In this document: piece after piece, positions 1 to 8,384 of the stretch
Layout: each line of letters starts with the position of its first letter
How positions within the stretch are numbered: position 1 is the first letter of the stretch
NCBI GenBank assembly: GCA_016719575.1
Contig: JADJYV010000007.1
Coordinates: forward strand, 1 to 64,000
Reading direction: 5' to 3'
DNA length: 64,000 bases
From: Pseudobdellovibrionaceae bacterium
GTDB taxonomy: Bacteria; Bdellovibrionota; Bdellovibrionia; Bdellovibrionales; Bdellovibrionaceae
Position numbers and translations under genes: made by a program
The notes under the pieces: generated by a model
Seen by the model: only the letters and a program-made list of their open reading frames with translations
What the model was told of the DNA's origin: nothing
Databases searched by the model: none

Positions 1-159
1 TTTACGAATCGTTTGAGCTGATTTTGAACCATAGGGAAGACGCGCGGTATCCCCTAGATAAATAAAACTTTCTTGCGGAAACTTTTGAGCCAGAACTTTT
101 AAAACAGTCAGGCCCCCAATTCCAGAATCAAAAACCCCGATGGGTCGAGAGTCTTTCAT
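1..159 (-). CDS. murI: Glutamate racemase, N-terminal part (runs off window)
   Basis: The reverse complement from the ATG at 159 reads MKDSRPIGVFDSGIGGLTVL and continues with YLGDTARLPYGSKS. These are the two hallmark N-terminal motifs of glutamate racemase (Asp/Ser of the first catalytic segment and the GDTxxxPYG loop). The enzyme makes D-glutamate for peptidoglycan. About 53 residues are visible and the rest lies left of the window. The start is two bases after the stop of the upstream purine gene, so the two are probably co-transcribed. Confidence 0.9.
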   Translation of the reverse strand, partial: MKDSRPIGVFDSGIGGLTVLKVLAQKFPQESFIYLGDTARLPYGSKSAQTIRK

Positions 160-161
160 TA

Positions 162-1214
162 TTATCCCAACACTCCATGTGCACGACTTTCAGAAATGCC
201 ATTGCTCGACATCTCCATAAACAGTGCGTTCTGACGAATTTCTGCAATCGTTGTTGCATTGATGTAACTCATGCCGCTGCGAATACCACCGGTGATTTCA
301 AGAATCACATCTTTGACATGCCCCTTGATATTAACCATGGTCGACTCCCCTTCTGCTGCCATCCCTTCAGGCACTCCTCCCCGCCATGATACTTGAGCGG
401 CCTTTGATGCCATGCCTCGATATTGCTTGCGACCTTTCTTGAGTTCTCCTGGAGTTTCGAGAGTTCCCGCCAACATACCTCCGAGCATCACCGTGCTTGC
501 TCCTGCAGCGAAAGCTTTGACAATATCGCCGGAGGTTTTAATGCCGCCATCAGCAATCAACGGAACACCATACCCATCCGCAACTTCAGCACAAAGAGCA
601 ATGGCGGTCAGTTGCGGAACCCCTGCCCCCGTAATAATTCGGGTGGTACACATCGACCCAGGGCCAATGCCAACCTTAATCGCCCCAGCACCGGCTTCGA
701 TAAGATCTTTGGCCGCCTCAGGGAGTGCCAAGTTTCCGGCGATGATTTCTATTTGAGGGTAGGTGTCCTTGAGCCACTTCATAGTTTCGATCATTTGTAT
801 AGAGTGGCCATGGGCAATATCAATGGTGATGACATTAACGCCAGCTTCGACCAAGGCTTTCGTGCGGGGCTTGGATTCGTCACCAACTCCGATGGAGGCT
901 GAAATGACTTTTGCACCGGACTCTTTGGTTTTGCGAACCATTTCGACTTGCTCTTCAATAGTTACAAAGCGATGCAAAATACCAAGAGCGCCGAGACGCC
1001 CCATCGCAATCGCCATATCAACACCAGTCACCGTGTCCATGTTGGCGCTAATAATTGGCGTGTCGATGGTAATATTTTTAGTGAGTTTTGAACTCAGAGC
1101 TGGATCTCGACGAGAGCGAACCTCTGACTTTTTTGGCATGATCAGAACATCATCGAAGGTTAGTCCTCGGCCTCGGGTTTTAATATCCTGCCAATTAAAC
1201 ATAAGATTCTGCAT
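162..1214 (-). CDS. guaC: GMP reductase (IMPDH/GMPR family, no CBS domains)
   Basis: TIM-barrel enzyme of 350 residues. The NADPH/IMP loop GIGPGSMCTTR puts the catalytic Cys at about residue 189. ISANMDTVTG near residue 55 and MLGGMLAGTLETPGEL are also family hallmarks. There is no CBS pair, and the C-terminal part (EG..., KGHVKDVILEITGGIRS) resembles GMP reductase more than IMP dehydrogenase; the RYF flap motif of IMPDH is missing. The start at 1214 is chosen because AGGGGAG lies just upstream; a longer frame to 1289 has no such site. It overlaps the preceding membrane-protein gene by 20 bases and is followed by murI. A CBS-less IMP dehydrogenase remains possible. Confidence 0.8.
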   Translation of the reverse strand: MQNLMFNWQDIKTRGRGLTFDDVLIMPKKSEVRSRRDPALSSKLTKNITIDTPIISANMDTVTGVDMAIAMGRLGALGILHRFVTIEEQVEMVRKTKESGAKVISASIGVGDESKPRTKALVEAGVNVITIDIAHGHSIQMIETMKWLKDTYPQIEIIAGNLALPEAAKDLIEAGAGAIKVGIGPGSMCTTRIITGAGVPQLTAIALCAEVADGYGVPLIADGGIKTSGDIVKAFAAGASTVMLGGMLAGTLETPGELKKGRKQYRGMASKAAQVSWRGGVPEGMAAEGESTMVNIKGHVKDVILEITGGIRSGMSYINATTIAEIRQNALFMEMSSNGISESRAHGVLG

Positions 1215-1884
1215 GAGGACTCCCCTGGCTTCCACTTTCGAAAACCGACAACAACATCTGGGTTGAAAGTATAAACAAAAAAACATCAACTAAGTTCAAT
1301 AAAATGGCGGCAATTGGAGTCTTCCAAATCAGCCGATAATCATCAAAAAAAACTGTTAAAAGCGTCGGAAAAACCAAATGAAAGAGAATCAAAATAGCAC
1401 TTATTTTAAGCAAATTATTTTTAACAAGTGCGGCAGAAGCTAATAAAGCATCTTCTTCACCGCGCTGATACTTTGGAGACAGTGCTACAACAAAAGGAAT
1501 CAGCATATATTCTGTGTATTTCCAAAGTCCTGGAAGAATAAAAAGTAGAGACCACAAAAGGGTCTTACCCCAAGAGCGCAGAATTTCAATACTCATTGGT
1601 TCAATGGTTTTCTGAACAAATTCAAACAACCCGGCTTCGTTGGCCTGAGGAGCTTTCGTACCGTAGACCACCACAAGAATGCCAAAAATCGGGAATATGA
1701 TCCCCATTACCAGGGAGAAAAAACCATAAAACCAAACAAGCTGCATGCCCCCTTGTGGGCTTTTGAGGGCCGCATCAATATTAATCATCAATAGTTGATC
1801 GAGACTGGTATAGACCAGAGTCAGGGCAAAGAGCGGAAGTCCAATACTCTTAAAAATTTGAAGATTCCGAATCAAAATATTCAC
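1195..1884 (-). CDS. Polytopic membrane protein, function unknown
   Basis: 229 residues with about five hydrophobic segments (around residues 12-35, 48-75, 108-128, 158-180 and 190-215), so an integral inner-membrane protein. No catalytic motif is recognised. Translation appears to start at GTG (1884). The 3' end overlaps the start of the GMP reductase gene by 20 bases, which suggests translational coupling in an operon ending with murI. Confidence 0.6.
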   Translation of the reverse strand: MNILIRNLQIFKSIGLPLFALTLVYTSLDQLLMINIDAALKSPQGGMQLVWFYGFFSLVMGIIFPIFGILVVVYGTKAPQANEAGLFEFVQKTIEPMSIEILRSWGKTLLWSLLFILPGLWKYTEYMLIPFVVALSPKYQRGEEDALLASAALVKNNLLKISAILILFHLVFPTLLTVFFDDYRLIWKTPIAAILLNLVDVFLFILSTQMLLSVFESGSQGSPHAESYV

Positions 1885-2023
1885 GGTAGATCATCAAATC
1901 CTGGCTTTTACTTGGAGTCAAAAGGATTTCACGGAGTGTCATGATAGAGCTCACGAAAATCAAATAGATGACATCCCGAACAAAAAATGATTATTTATCC
2001 CCTTCAATCAAATCCGTTTAAAT

Positions 2024-2115
2024 GCCCCGGTGGCGAAATTGGTAGACGCACAGGACTTAAAATCCTGGGATTCGGTTAAACGGTCGTGCCGGTTCAATTC
2101 CGGCCCGGGGCACCA
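2024..2115 (+). tRNA. tRNA-Leu (anticodon TAA)
   Basis: Acceptor GCCCCGG pairs with CCGGGGC, followed by A and an encoded CCA at 2113-2115. The D-arm contains TGGCGAAATTGGTAGACGC, the anticodon loop is CTTAAAA (TAA), and the long variable arm and T-arm GCCGG-TTCAATT-CCGGC are typical of tRNA-Leu. Its 3' end is the apparent integration site of the recombinase element to the right. Confidence 0.97.
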
Positions 2116-3982
2116 ATTGTCAAGCTATGCGAACCAAAATTCGCACTTGAATTTAAACCGCTTATAAAACCCCGATTTTTTTCGGGGTTTTTTATTTTAA
2201 GCTCCTGGCCAGCGAAGTCTTTAACGGCTACGCACATATCGCTTTCATAAAAATCTTTATCTAAGTTCCAATAAATCTTAATTGAATCCACGCCAATTTC
2301 GACCCTGTGGATGAATTTCTGCAAAAGGTTGCGTCTGATATTGAAGTCAGGGTTATTTTTAATTGTAAGGCCTGCAAACGCAGCAAACTCTTCAAACGTT
2401 TCAATGGGGACAAGTCTTTCATCAATATTTAAATCTTTTATTTTTAAAAGTCCTTCCTCCAATTCTTTTTTAACCAGCTCCAGCTTTTCCATTTGCTTGA
2501 AGATCGGCGTCGCTGAAACTGTTTTAGGCAGCATTGATAATCTTTCAGCTAAAGCGTCTAATTGCGAACTCACACCATAAAGTTTGGCCTTTAATTTTCC
2601 ACGTTCTGACTCTTCGTCATTATTTTTATGAATGGCTTTCACTTTATTTTGAAGTTCTATTAAAAATTTTTGGCCTTCAATAAATTTACAAAACTCGCCC
2701 CATACCAAGGCTTCAGCTTTCTTTGCTTGAACTCGTGTTGGCTCACACTGAAAAGTTTTTTTGGTTAATGTGGAATTTCTTTTGGTTGCCCATGAATGCT
2801 CATAATAAGGAACCTTGCCATTTCTTCCTGTCGCAGACTTTCCTGGCATGTGGTCACCGCACTTCATACAAAAACATACGCCTGAAAGTAAATATGGATG
2901 CTTGCTGGTTTCTTTGAGTGGTTTAAGTCTTGAATGATTTTTGGTGAGCCTCTCGTTTGCTCGCTGAAAAATCATTTCATTAACTAGGGGTTGCCAAACG
3001 GCCTTTGCTTCCTTTTGTTCGCCTTTTTGAGTGTAGGTTTTAATTCCGATATAGGCCTTGTTCCTAATTATTGCTTGCAAGTTATCCACTGTAAAATGGC
3101 CAAGCCTCATTCTTGAACCGCCACCTTCTAAATGAGCTTTGGCCTTGTAACCATTATCATTCATCCAACGAGCCGCACGAGACAAACTTCCTTCTCTTAA
3201 AAATGCTTCAAAGGCAATTCTAACAGTGGTTGCATGAGGTTCATCAATGTCCAAGCTTCCATTTTTGTGTGACACTTCTTAAAACCAAGAGGGATAGTTC
3301 CACCATTGTATAGACCACGACTAGCGCGAGCTAAAATGTTCGCCGAAACTCTTTCACTGGTTTGCTTTCGTTCAAATTGCGCAAAGTTCATCAATTGAAA
3401 TAACAACATTTCACCAGCGGCAGTAGTCGTGTCGAAGTCTTCACGAAGGCTCATGAAGCTGCATTTAACTTCACTCATCATGTCCCACATATTTAAAAAG
3501 TCTCTATTGTTTCTGGAGAGCCTTGAAATTTCTATGACCATAACGAGATTTATTTTTTGTGCCCTCATGTCTTTAAGCATGGACTGCAAGGCGGGCCTGT
3601 TCATGTCCTTCGCTGAAATTCCAGCGTCCACATAGACATTAAAAATTTGGCCGAAGTTGGATTGTTTATTTCTATTGGCCACAGCTTCACGAAGCCGTTG
3701 CTCTTGATTTTTAATGGAGCCTTCAGGGTTTTCCGCTTGTTCTTCAGTTGAAACTCTAATGTACAAAGCAATGTTAAAATTTTTATTCTTAAGCATCTGA
3801 TCCCGTCCTTTTAAAAGATTATCTTTTACTGTTGACGAGTCAGAGAGTGATTTCTTCTGGAGCTGGCAGAGTTCAATATAAATAATATTGGCCACTTCTT
3901 CAATCATTTGTTCATACACCTGTTCATTAAAATTTTCGTTTCTTATGTTTATTACTTCGATCTCGTCCCATTTTTTATTCAT
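2094..3982 (-). pseudogene. Large serine recombinase, split by one frameshift
   Basis: The N-terminal piece (3982 to about 3275) has the resolvase fold with YIRVSTEEQAENPEGS (nucleophile Ser), DAGISAKDMNRP and EFERKQTSER-type helix (AQFERKQTSER). The C-terminal piece (to 2094) has the recombinase domain, a zinc ribbon (CFCMKCG) and a coiled coil. The frames differ by one base at a run of five A near 3270. Restoring a sixth A gives a continuous alignment, without gaps, to the intact recombinase at 32151-34040. The first 60 or so residues before the resolvase domain resemble the separate small ORF preceding that second recombinase. The last residues are antisense to the 3' end of tRNA-Leu. It is either an inactivated integrase or a homopolymer sequencing error. 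Confidence 0.88.
2167..2198 (+). terminator. Rho-independent terminator after tRNA-Leu
   Basis: Stem AACCCCGA / TCGGGGTT with a T-rich loop, followed by TTTTATTTT. It lies on the element side of the tRNA junction, so it is supplied by the element. An equivalent terminator sits at the same relative place after tRNA-Ala. Confidence 0.8.
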
Positions 3983-4074
3983 GAGCTATCCCTGTTTTTT
4001 ATGGATATACTCAACTCATCACTCAATACTTCTCGCACTTTTGCCGCCGCCCAAACTGACCTAATAACTTTCGA

Positions 4075-4118
4075 TCCGTGACCCCTTTCCACCACATCGT
4101 TGGGGGGGAGGTCACGGA
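4075..4118. repeat. Inverted repeat, possible origin or transfer site
   Basis: Nine-base arms TCCGTGACC and GGTCACGGA enclose a G-rich loop. It sits about 90 bases upstream of the recombinase start, comparable to the larger inverted repeat upstream of the recombinase at 34 kb. Confidence 0.55.
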
Positions 4119-4323
4119 AAAGAAAGGTAAAAATGAGTCATTCATTTCGGCGGCAAATACCTTAAATCAAAAATAAATTTCAAATTTTCCCTAATCATTT
4201 AACGCAATTACTCAGTATTCCCACCGGGCATATTGGTGGGCATACTGTTTTCTTAGTGAAAAACCAAAGTGTTCCTAGCGAGAACACTTCAGGGAACACT
4301 TTTTTATGAAGCCTTCGCATGGC

Positions 4324-4350
4324 GAAGTCTTTAGCGAAGACTTCTTTTTT
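4324..4350 (+). terminator. Terminator-like hairpin in small element
   Basis: GAAGTCT TTAGCGA AGACTTC followed by six T. It would stop plus-strand transcription before the gene at 4495. A second T6-tailed hairpin lies just before it (4268-4305). Confidence 0.55.
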
Positions 4351-4494
4351 AGATTTTTGATTTCATTTTAATCACCTCCAATGAAGTGATCTATTAGCAA
4401 GGCCGTGCCAATATTTTTCGACAAATTTGCAGAGATAAGTCATTGATGTGATTGATGCTGGAAAAATCAGTGGAGCCATAAGGTTTCCACATTT

Positions 4495-4827
4495 TTGAGA
4501 GAGTCTATCAAAAAAAATGGTGTAATTTACTATGTCTCTAAGGGCAATAAAAATGAAGTCGTAGGCGTAACAAATGACTTAACCTCAGGTACGTTTGTTT
4601 ACTGTGACGACTCTGTGCTGCAGATTAATTCTTTCGAAGGAAAAAAGGGAATAGGAATACTTATGTCTTGCAGTGAACATCAAAACGGCCATGCTGTCAC
4701 AAGGGGAAGAGTTGATATCGACATCATGGGTGGTGAACTAACTAAAATCGCCATTGACGGACAAATAAAAAAACTTGGCTGGAAACAAGATACAAAAATT
4801 GAATGTTTGAATCTTGTGAAAAAATAG
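4495..4827 (+). CDS. Hypothetical protein, possibly 5'-truncated
   Basis: 110-residue frame with no signal peptide and no recognised domain. It is rich in beta-type sequence (YYVSKGNKNEVVGVTND, GKKGIGILMSC). No ATG is available: TTG at 4495 is the only plausible start, and the frame stays open upstream to about 4456, so this may be the tail of a longer gene. A clear terminator follows at 4876, which supports its being transcribed. Confidence 0.4.
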   Translation: MRESIKKNGVIYYVSKGNKNEVVGVTNDLTSGTFVYCDDSVLQINSFEGKKGIGILMSCSEHQNGHAVTRGRVDIDIMGGELTKIAIDGQIKKLGWKQDTKIECLNLVKK

Positions 4828-4875
4828 CTAGTCATTGAGCTGTTACCTGTAACTAATAATGAATGAAATCAAACC

Positions 4876-4912
4876 AGCCTTGAGACATCAAAATCTCAAG
4901 GCTTTTCTTTTC
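4876..4912 (+). terminator. Rho-independent terminator
   Basis: Stem AGCCTTGAGA / TCTCAAGGCT with an 8-base loop and a T-rich tail (TTTCTTTT). It ends transcription from the ORF at 4495-4827. Confidence 0.8.
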
Positions 4913-5052
4913 CTACATCCTTATCGCCTTCGGCCAATTTGTAGCCTTGGATTCCTGAATAAGCTCAAACTGGGCTTTTCTAACTTGTTTTAAAACCCAT
5001 GGTAAATTCCCAGTTCCGACAGCCAAAAACGCCAGCGTAACAGACAAAGAAA

Positions 5053-5334
5053 TCAATTTTGATAGGCCCATTTGATTTGCTCCTTTTCCTCTACTGTCAG
5101 CCCATCAAGATCAAAACTCTTGCGTCTGATGCTCTGGCAGTAGTTAGTGATGGCATTGAGAGTCCGTCCATAATGACGGGCCAGTTCTTGCCTTGACCAG
5201 CCGTGTATATAACGTAGTTTTGCCAACTCCGTTAGATTCACTCTCGACTCATGCCACTGGATTGGATAGGCTATATCCAAACTGAGTGGTTCTCTCAGCA
5301 TAGGGCGAGGGGCACCACTCAGGGACAGCATCAA
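5053..5334 (-). CDS. Small helix-turn-helix protein
   Basis: The core ELAKLRYIHGWSRQELARHY and following NAITNYCQSIRRK form a helix-turn-helix of the kind used for sequence recognition. The same pattern recurs in the minus-strand ORF at 42540-42800 (ELARLRWIEHWKIERLADYF), so the two are homologues. The listed start is TTG and weak; the true start may lie nearer residue 12. It overlaps another small frame starting at 5428. Role unknown; a DNA-binding accessory protein is the best guess. Confidence 0.5.
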   Translation of the reverse strand: MMLSLSGAPRPMLREPLSLDIAYPIQWHESRVNLTELAKLRYIHGWSRQELARHYGRTLNAITNYCQSIRRKSFDLDGLTVEEKEQIKWAYQN

Positions 5335-5428
5335 CTTCCCAGGCCTTCCAATTTAGAAAGCTACTCTGAATAAGAACGTCATCGCGCAAATAGCGTCTGA
5401 CCTTTTGTTTAAATTCTTCGTATTTCAT
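5249..5428 (-). CDS. Small ORF overlapping the HTH gene
   Basis: An ATG at 5428 opens a 59-residue frame beginning MKYEEFKQKVRRYLRDDV and ending at TGA 5249, inside the HTH gene in another frame. The composition is protein-like (amphipathic N-terminus, several Trp). It might be a separate small protein translationally coupled to the HTH gene, or the true N-terminus of that protein separated by a frameshift. No family recognised. Confidence 0.35.
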   Translation of the reverse strand: MKYEEFKQKVRRYLRDDVLIQSSFLNWKAWEVDAVPEWCPSPYAERTTQFGYSLSNPVA

Positions 5429-5450
5429 AACGCTTGCGTGACTAGTCTGT

Positions 5451-6362
5451 TCATTTGCGCGCGACCATTTTAAACCAGTCGGTAATCACCGAGTGACGTT
5501 CCTCTGTCAGCGGATGGTCCCCGGAGTCTCGAAAATGATTGAGGCTCGACGAACCGTCTGGTCGAACGAATAATTTTTCTACAGATGAGCAGATAGTGTC
5601 TGCATCTTTTGAGTATTTGTCTTGCTCAGCAGAAACGATAAGCACATCTCTCGGGGCGATGGCTCCTAAGATTTGATCGAAATCAAAATATGGAAGAAGC
5701 CCTGGAATGGCGAGTGCCATTTCCAATCCTGTGCCAACCTCCATCTTTTGCTTATAGGAGCAAAGCGCGCCACTTGAGCAAACGAATCGAATCCGATCAT
5801 CAGTTGCTGCTTGGAATAAAGCCGTGTTTCCTCCGTAGGAGTGGCCCAAAACCCCGATTTGATTCGAAGAAACGCTTTCTAAATTTTCTAAAAGCGAGAG
5901 CCCAACACCGGCATCATCCAGCACTTTTCTCATCAAAGAGTCACCCTTCACAAGGCGAAAGGTCATTTCATTGAAGTGCTGGAGCCAATCATTATCCCAG
6001 GTGTCAGCCTCAATGCCTTTCTTGTTGGGGCGGCGATCCTCAAAGCAGATTGAATCAGGCGCTAGTACCACGTATCCAAGGTCAGCCAAACTGGGTCCGA
6101 ATGCTTGTAAGGGGTTGCCTGCAATGCCAGCTACTTCACTCTTACCCAAGTGCCTTTCTCCATTATGCTGATGATGAATGAGAACGCCAGGATGCGGACC
6201 TGCGGATAAAGGAATGAAAAGATAAGCTGGAATCCAGTCACTATCTTGGCTCCGGTATCGGATGAGCTGCCGCCGAAATTTGCTGAGAGTAGTCTCCTCG
6301 AGCACTTCAAAATCTACAGCTTTTGAATGTTCATTCAGTTTCAGAAATTTACTGAGTTGCAT
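5451..6362 (-). CDS. Alpha/beta hydrolase (dienelactone hydrolase/acetyl-esterase type)
   Basis: 303 residues, no signal peptide, so probably cytoplasmic. The nucleophile elbow is GHSYGG, the acid probably Asp in VSAEQDKYS, and the base His in SGDHPLTEE, in the order expected for the fold. PHPGVLIHHQHNGERHLGKSE supplies the oxyanion region. Substrate cannot be told from sequence. ATG at 6362. It stands alone inside the segment between tRNA-Leu and the tRNA-like remnant at 6551, so it may be cargo of the small element. Confidence 0.8.
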   Translation of the reverse strand: MQLSKFLKLNEHSKAVDFEVLEETTLSKFRRQLIRYRSQDSDWIPAYLFIPLSAGPHPGVLIHHQHNGERHLGKSEVAGIAGNPLQAFGPSLADLGYVVLAPDSICFEDRRPNKKGIEADTWDNDWLQHFNEMTFRLVKGDSLMRKVLDDAGVGLSLLENLESVSSNQIGVLGHSYGGNTALFQAATDDRIRFVCSSGALCSYKQKMEVGTGLEMALAIPGLLPYFDFDQILGAIAPRDVLIVSAEQDKYSKDADTICSSVEKLFVRPDGSSSLNHFRDSGDHPLTEERHSVITDWFKMVARK

Positions 6363-6698
6363 TGGGGAATATTAGGATCACCTGTTCGATGTGTCACGGG
6401 GCGCAACAGCGGCTGCTATGGAGTTTGAGAACAAATAGCTATACGTTCTCCATCGTGGAGAACAGATACCTAAAAATTGGCACTTGTTCTCCACGAAATT
6501 AAAAGTTACAGTGATTTCAGATACTTGCCGTCACGGCGTCGTCGGCAAGAGCGGTTCTAAGATCCGCCGGCAGGGGGCACCAGTTTTCTCAGTTTGAGAT
6601 TTTTAGACATATTCAGTAAATTCAAATAGATAGGACTGAAGCTCCCAAAGCTAGTAATCTTGCTTTACGAGTACATACGGTTCTACGGGTCAGTATAG
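6363..6698. other. Intergenic region with palindromes and a tRNA 3'-end-like remnant
   Basis: No gene seen. GTTCTCCA-tcg-TGGAGAAC is a perfect palindrome at 6445-6463, with a third GTTCTCCA half at 6486. At 6551-6582 a T-arm-like GCGGTTC...CCGC is followed by a G-rich strand and CACCA, and its last 16 bases match the tRNA-Leu 3' end at 14 positions. No matching 5' tRNA half is present. This could be a decayed right attachment site of the element that begins at tRNA-Leu. Confidence 0.4.
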
Positions 6699-6821
6699 AT
6701 GAGAAATTTTGAGTTAGTCATTAACATTGGTAGTTGTACAAAAATTCCCGGCCGGTCATATTGCAACAACTTAATAGGGTTCTCTTCACTCAAACTTCGA
6801 TGGTTGCCAAAGGTCCTTAAT

Positions 6822-7283
6822 TTGAAGTTATTTTTTACTGCGATCACTTTTGTTTCTCTGAATCAAGCATTTGCTGATAGCAAAAACTGCGACCTCTTGT
6901 CCGAAGTTCCTGCTACATACGATAGCATAGAGTCCTCACATGGAGTCACTCTGAATGGCAAAACTATCTTGGTCGGCGGCAAAGGCGAGAAATCCCCTCG
7001 AGATCTAGATCGCCTAGCTGTTCAAAGGGGTTTGATCCGTTGTGGTCAGCCAATGCTAAAATGTTTTGCGGGATCAGAAGCTTTGATACCGACCGAGTTT
7101 GTTGTCACTTTCACTTTGAATCCAGTGGGGAATGCCGCAACAGCTTCAAATTTTAAAATGACTTGGAAAAAACCAACCACGGAAACAATTGAAAAATGCC
7201 TTGTTCAAATTTGGACAGAAATCCAATACGGATTGATCATCAAGGATAAGGTACGAATCAGCATGCCGATAAAGATCAAATAA
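6822..7283 (+). CDS. Secreted AgmX/PglI C-terminal-domain-like protein
   Basis: Signal peptide LKLFFTAITFVSLNQAFA, then a domain with RGLIRCGQPMLKCF, FVVTFTLNPVGNAATASNF, IEKCLVQIWTEIQYG and a closing beta strand. This is the pattern of the AgmX/PglI C-terminal domain, a TonB-like periplasmic fold common in myxobacteria and Bdellovibrionota and tied to motility complexes. The paired Cys are typical. TTG at 6822 is preferred because AAAGG lies 8 bases upstream and the signal peptide then starts correctly; the longer frame from ATG 6699 has no ribosome site. Confidence 0.6.
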   Translation: MKLFFTAITFVSLNQAFADSKNCDLLSEVPATYDSIESSHGVTLNGKTILVGGKGEKSPRDLDRLAVQRGLIRCGQPMLKCFAGSEALIPTEFVVTFTLNPVGNAATASNFKMTWKKPTTETIEKCLVQIWTEIQYGLIIKDKVRISMPIKIK

Positions 7284-7585
7284 GCACCGGGTTAAATGCG
7301 CAGCCCGAAACTCCTAGGGCTGACTTCCCCGCCACAGCGGGCAGGTCTTTTGCTCAATATCTCATTGGCCTAAAACTAAAAGCCACACAACACCTCCCCT
7401 CAATCCGCCACCTATTCGCCACAATTTCTTTTGGTAACAAAGATTGGATTTAGATCCATACTAGAACTTCGCTGCGAATAAACATCGCGGCATTTTTGAG
7501 CTATTTGTTAATAATACGAATTTTTCTCTTACGAGTGTTTTTCCTGCTCATAGGAACCCCCTTGGGGAAGCAGGAGAAATACACC
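7284..7585. other. Intergenic region
   Basis: About 300 bases. It contains a weak hairpin CCCGCCACAGCGGG near 7329 that may end the preceding gene. Nothing else recognised. Confidence 0.4.
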
Positions 7586-7780
7586 ATGGATTTCAAAAAG
7601 ATTTCAAACGAAGAACTCAATCTTAGGCTAGAAAAGCTTGCACGCAGCGAACGCAAACTGACCCATCAATCGAGCCAAGGACTTCGCTATCGACCCGCGA
7701 TCTCTGTAAGTCGAGCTCACAATCAACTGGCGGCTAAAAGTCAGGACTGCAGCGCTTATCGTCTGGGTAATGAACACTAA
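7586..7780 (+). pseudogene. Fragment of an HNH-endonuclease-type gene, N-terminus only
   Basis: ATG at 7586 with AGGAG 10 bases upstream. The first 27 residues, MDFKKISNEELNLRLEKLAR and then SERKLTH, match the start of a common family of HNH endonucleases with a long alpha-helical N-terminal domain. After that the similarity stops and only about 37 unrelated residues follow before the stop; no HNH motif is present. The intact upstream signals with a missing body point to a deletion. Confidence 0.5.
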
Positions 7781-8072
7781 TTCTTCATCATTCTGCCCAA
7801 CCCTACTTAAATTTCGCAATTAAGCCCTTGAAAACCGGCTGATGACTTTTAGTTCTCTAGTTTGGATTTTGTTCATGAAAAATTCTTCAATATTTCTGTG
7901 AGAACAAAGTACAACTCAAGATAAAAAGGATCAATTATCGGTTGCCGGCAACTCTTTCTCTGCGACTGATAAAAAAGACTTGAACCCTTTGACTCAGCGC
8001 CTCTCAGGGCTTGGGCTCATTGACCACTTTTTAAGGCCAGCTTAGAGTTTTAAGCGAACCGAGGGGTGATTT

Positions 8073-8384
8073 ATGAAAAAAGTATTATGTCTGACCATTT
8101 TTTTCTTAGGCAGTGTTGTTTTTGCGGATTCAATTAAAAAAATAGAATCCAACATTGTTGAAAATTTAGTTTACTTCAGATTGTTTAAACCGACTTATCC
8201 GTATGGCGCTAGAGTAGACGCAAAAGGCGGAAGATATGTCTTTGAACACTGTGGAACTCAAAACCTTATCGAGGGAAAGCACTACAGTTTGAGTGAACGT
8301 AAAATTGATGAAATCGATTTGGGAGGCATCGCATCTTCCAGCGCTTCATACTATAAAATTACACCCGGACCTGAGTGTAAATAA
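8073..8384 (+). CDS. Small secreted protein, unknown function
   Basis: 103 residues: a clear signal peptide (MKKVLCLTIFFLGSVVFA, cleaved before DS) and a short mature domain with two Cys (EHCGTQ near residue 64, GPEC at the end) that could form a disulfide. GAGGGGTG precedes the ATG. No family recognised. Confidence 0.6.
   Translation: MKKVLCLTIFFLGSVVFADSIKKIESNIVENLVYFRLFKPTYPYGARVDAKGGRYVFEHCGTQNLIEGKHYSLSERKIDEIDLGGIASSSASYYKITPGPECK

Larger units (their letters stand above)
4003..4455. other. Structured non-coding stretch upstream of recombinase
   Basis: No convincing gene. It holds four hairpins: TCCGTGACC/GGTCACGGA (4075-4118); AGTATtCCCACC / GGTGGGcATACT (4214-4245); AGTGTTCC (4268-4275), which can pair with GAACACT at 4282-4288 or with GGAACACT at 4293-4300 followed by T6; and GAAGTCT/AGACTTC at 4324-4344 followed by T6. 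The mutually exclusive pairings look like an attenuator or tandem terminators. The first hairpin shares TGACCCCTTTC with the large inverted repeat in the tRNA-Ala element. Confidence 0.6.

Noticed and set aside
162..1289. Longer N-terminus of the GMP reductase gene from 1289
   Set aside because: The extra 25 residues (Cys/Phe-rich) overlap the upstream gene and have no ribosome site; AGGGGAG supports 1214.
6540..6582. Complete tRNA or tmRNA gene
   Set aside because: No 5' acceptor strand complementary to the 3' end within 100 bases, and the T-arm is two bases too long.
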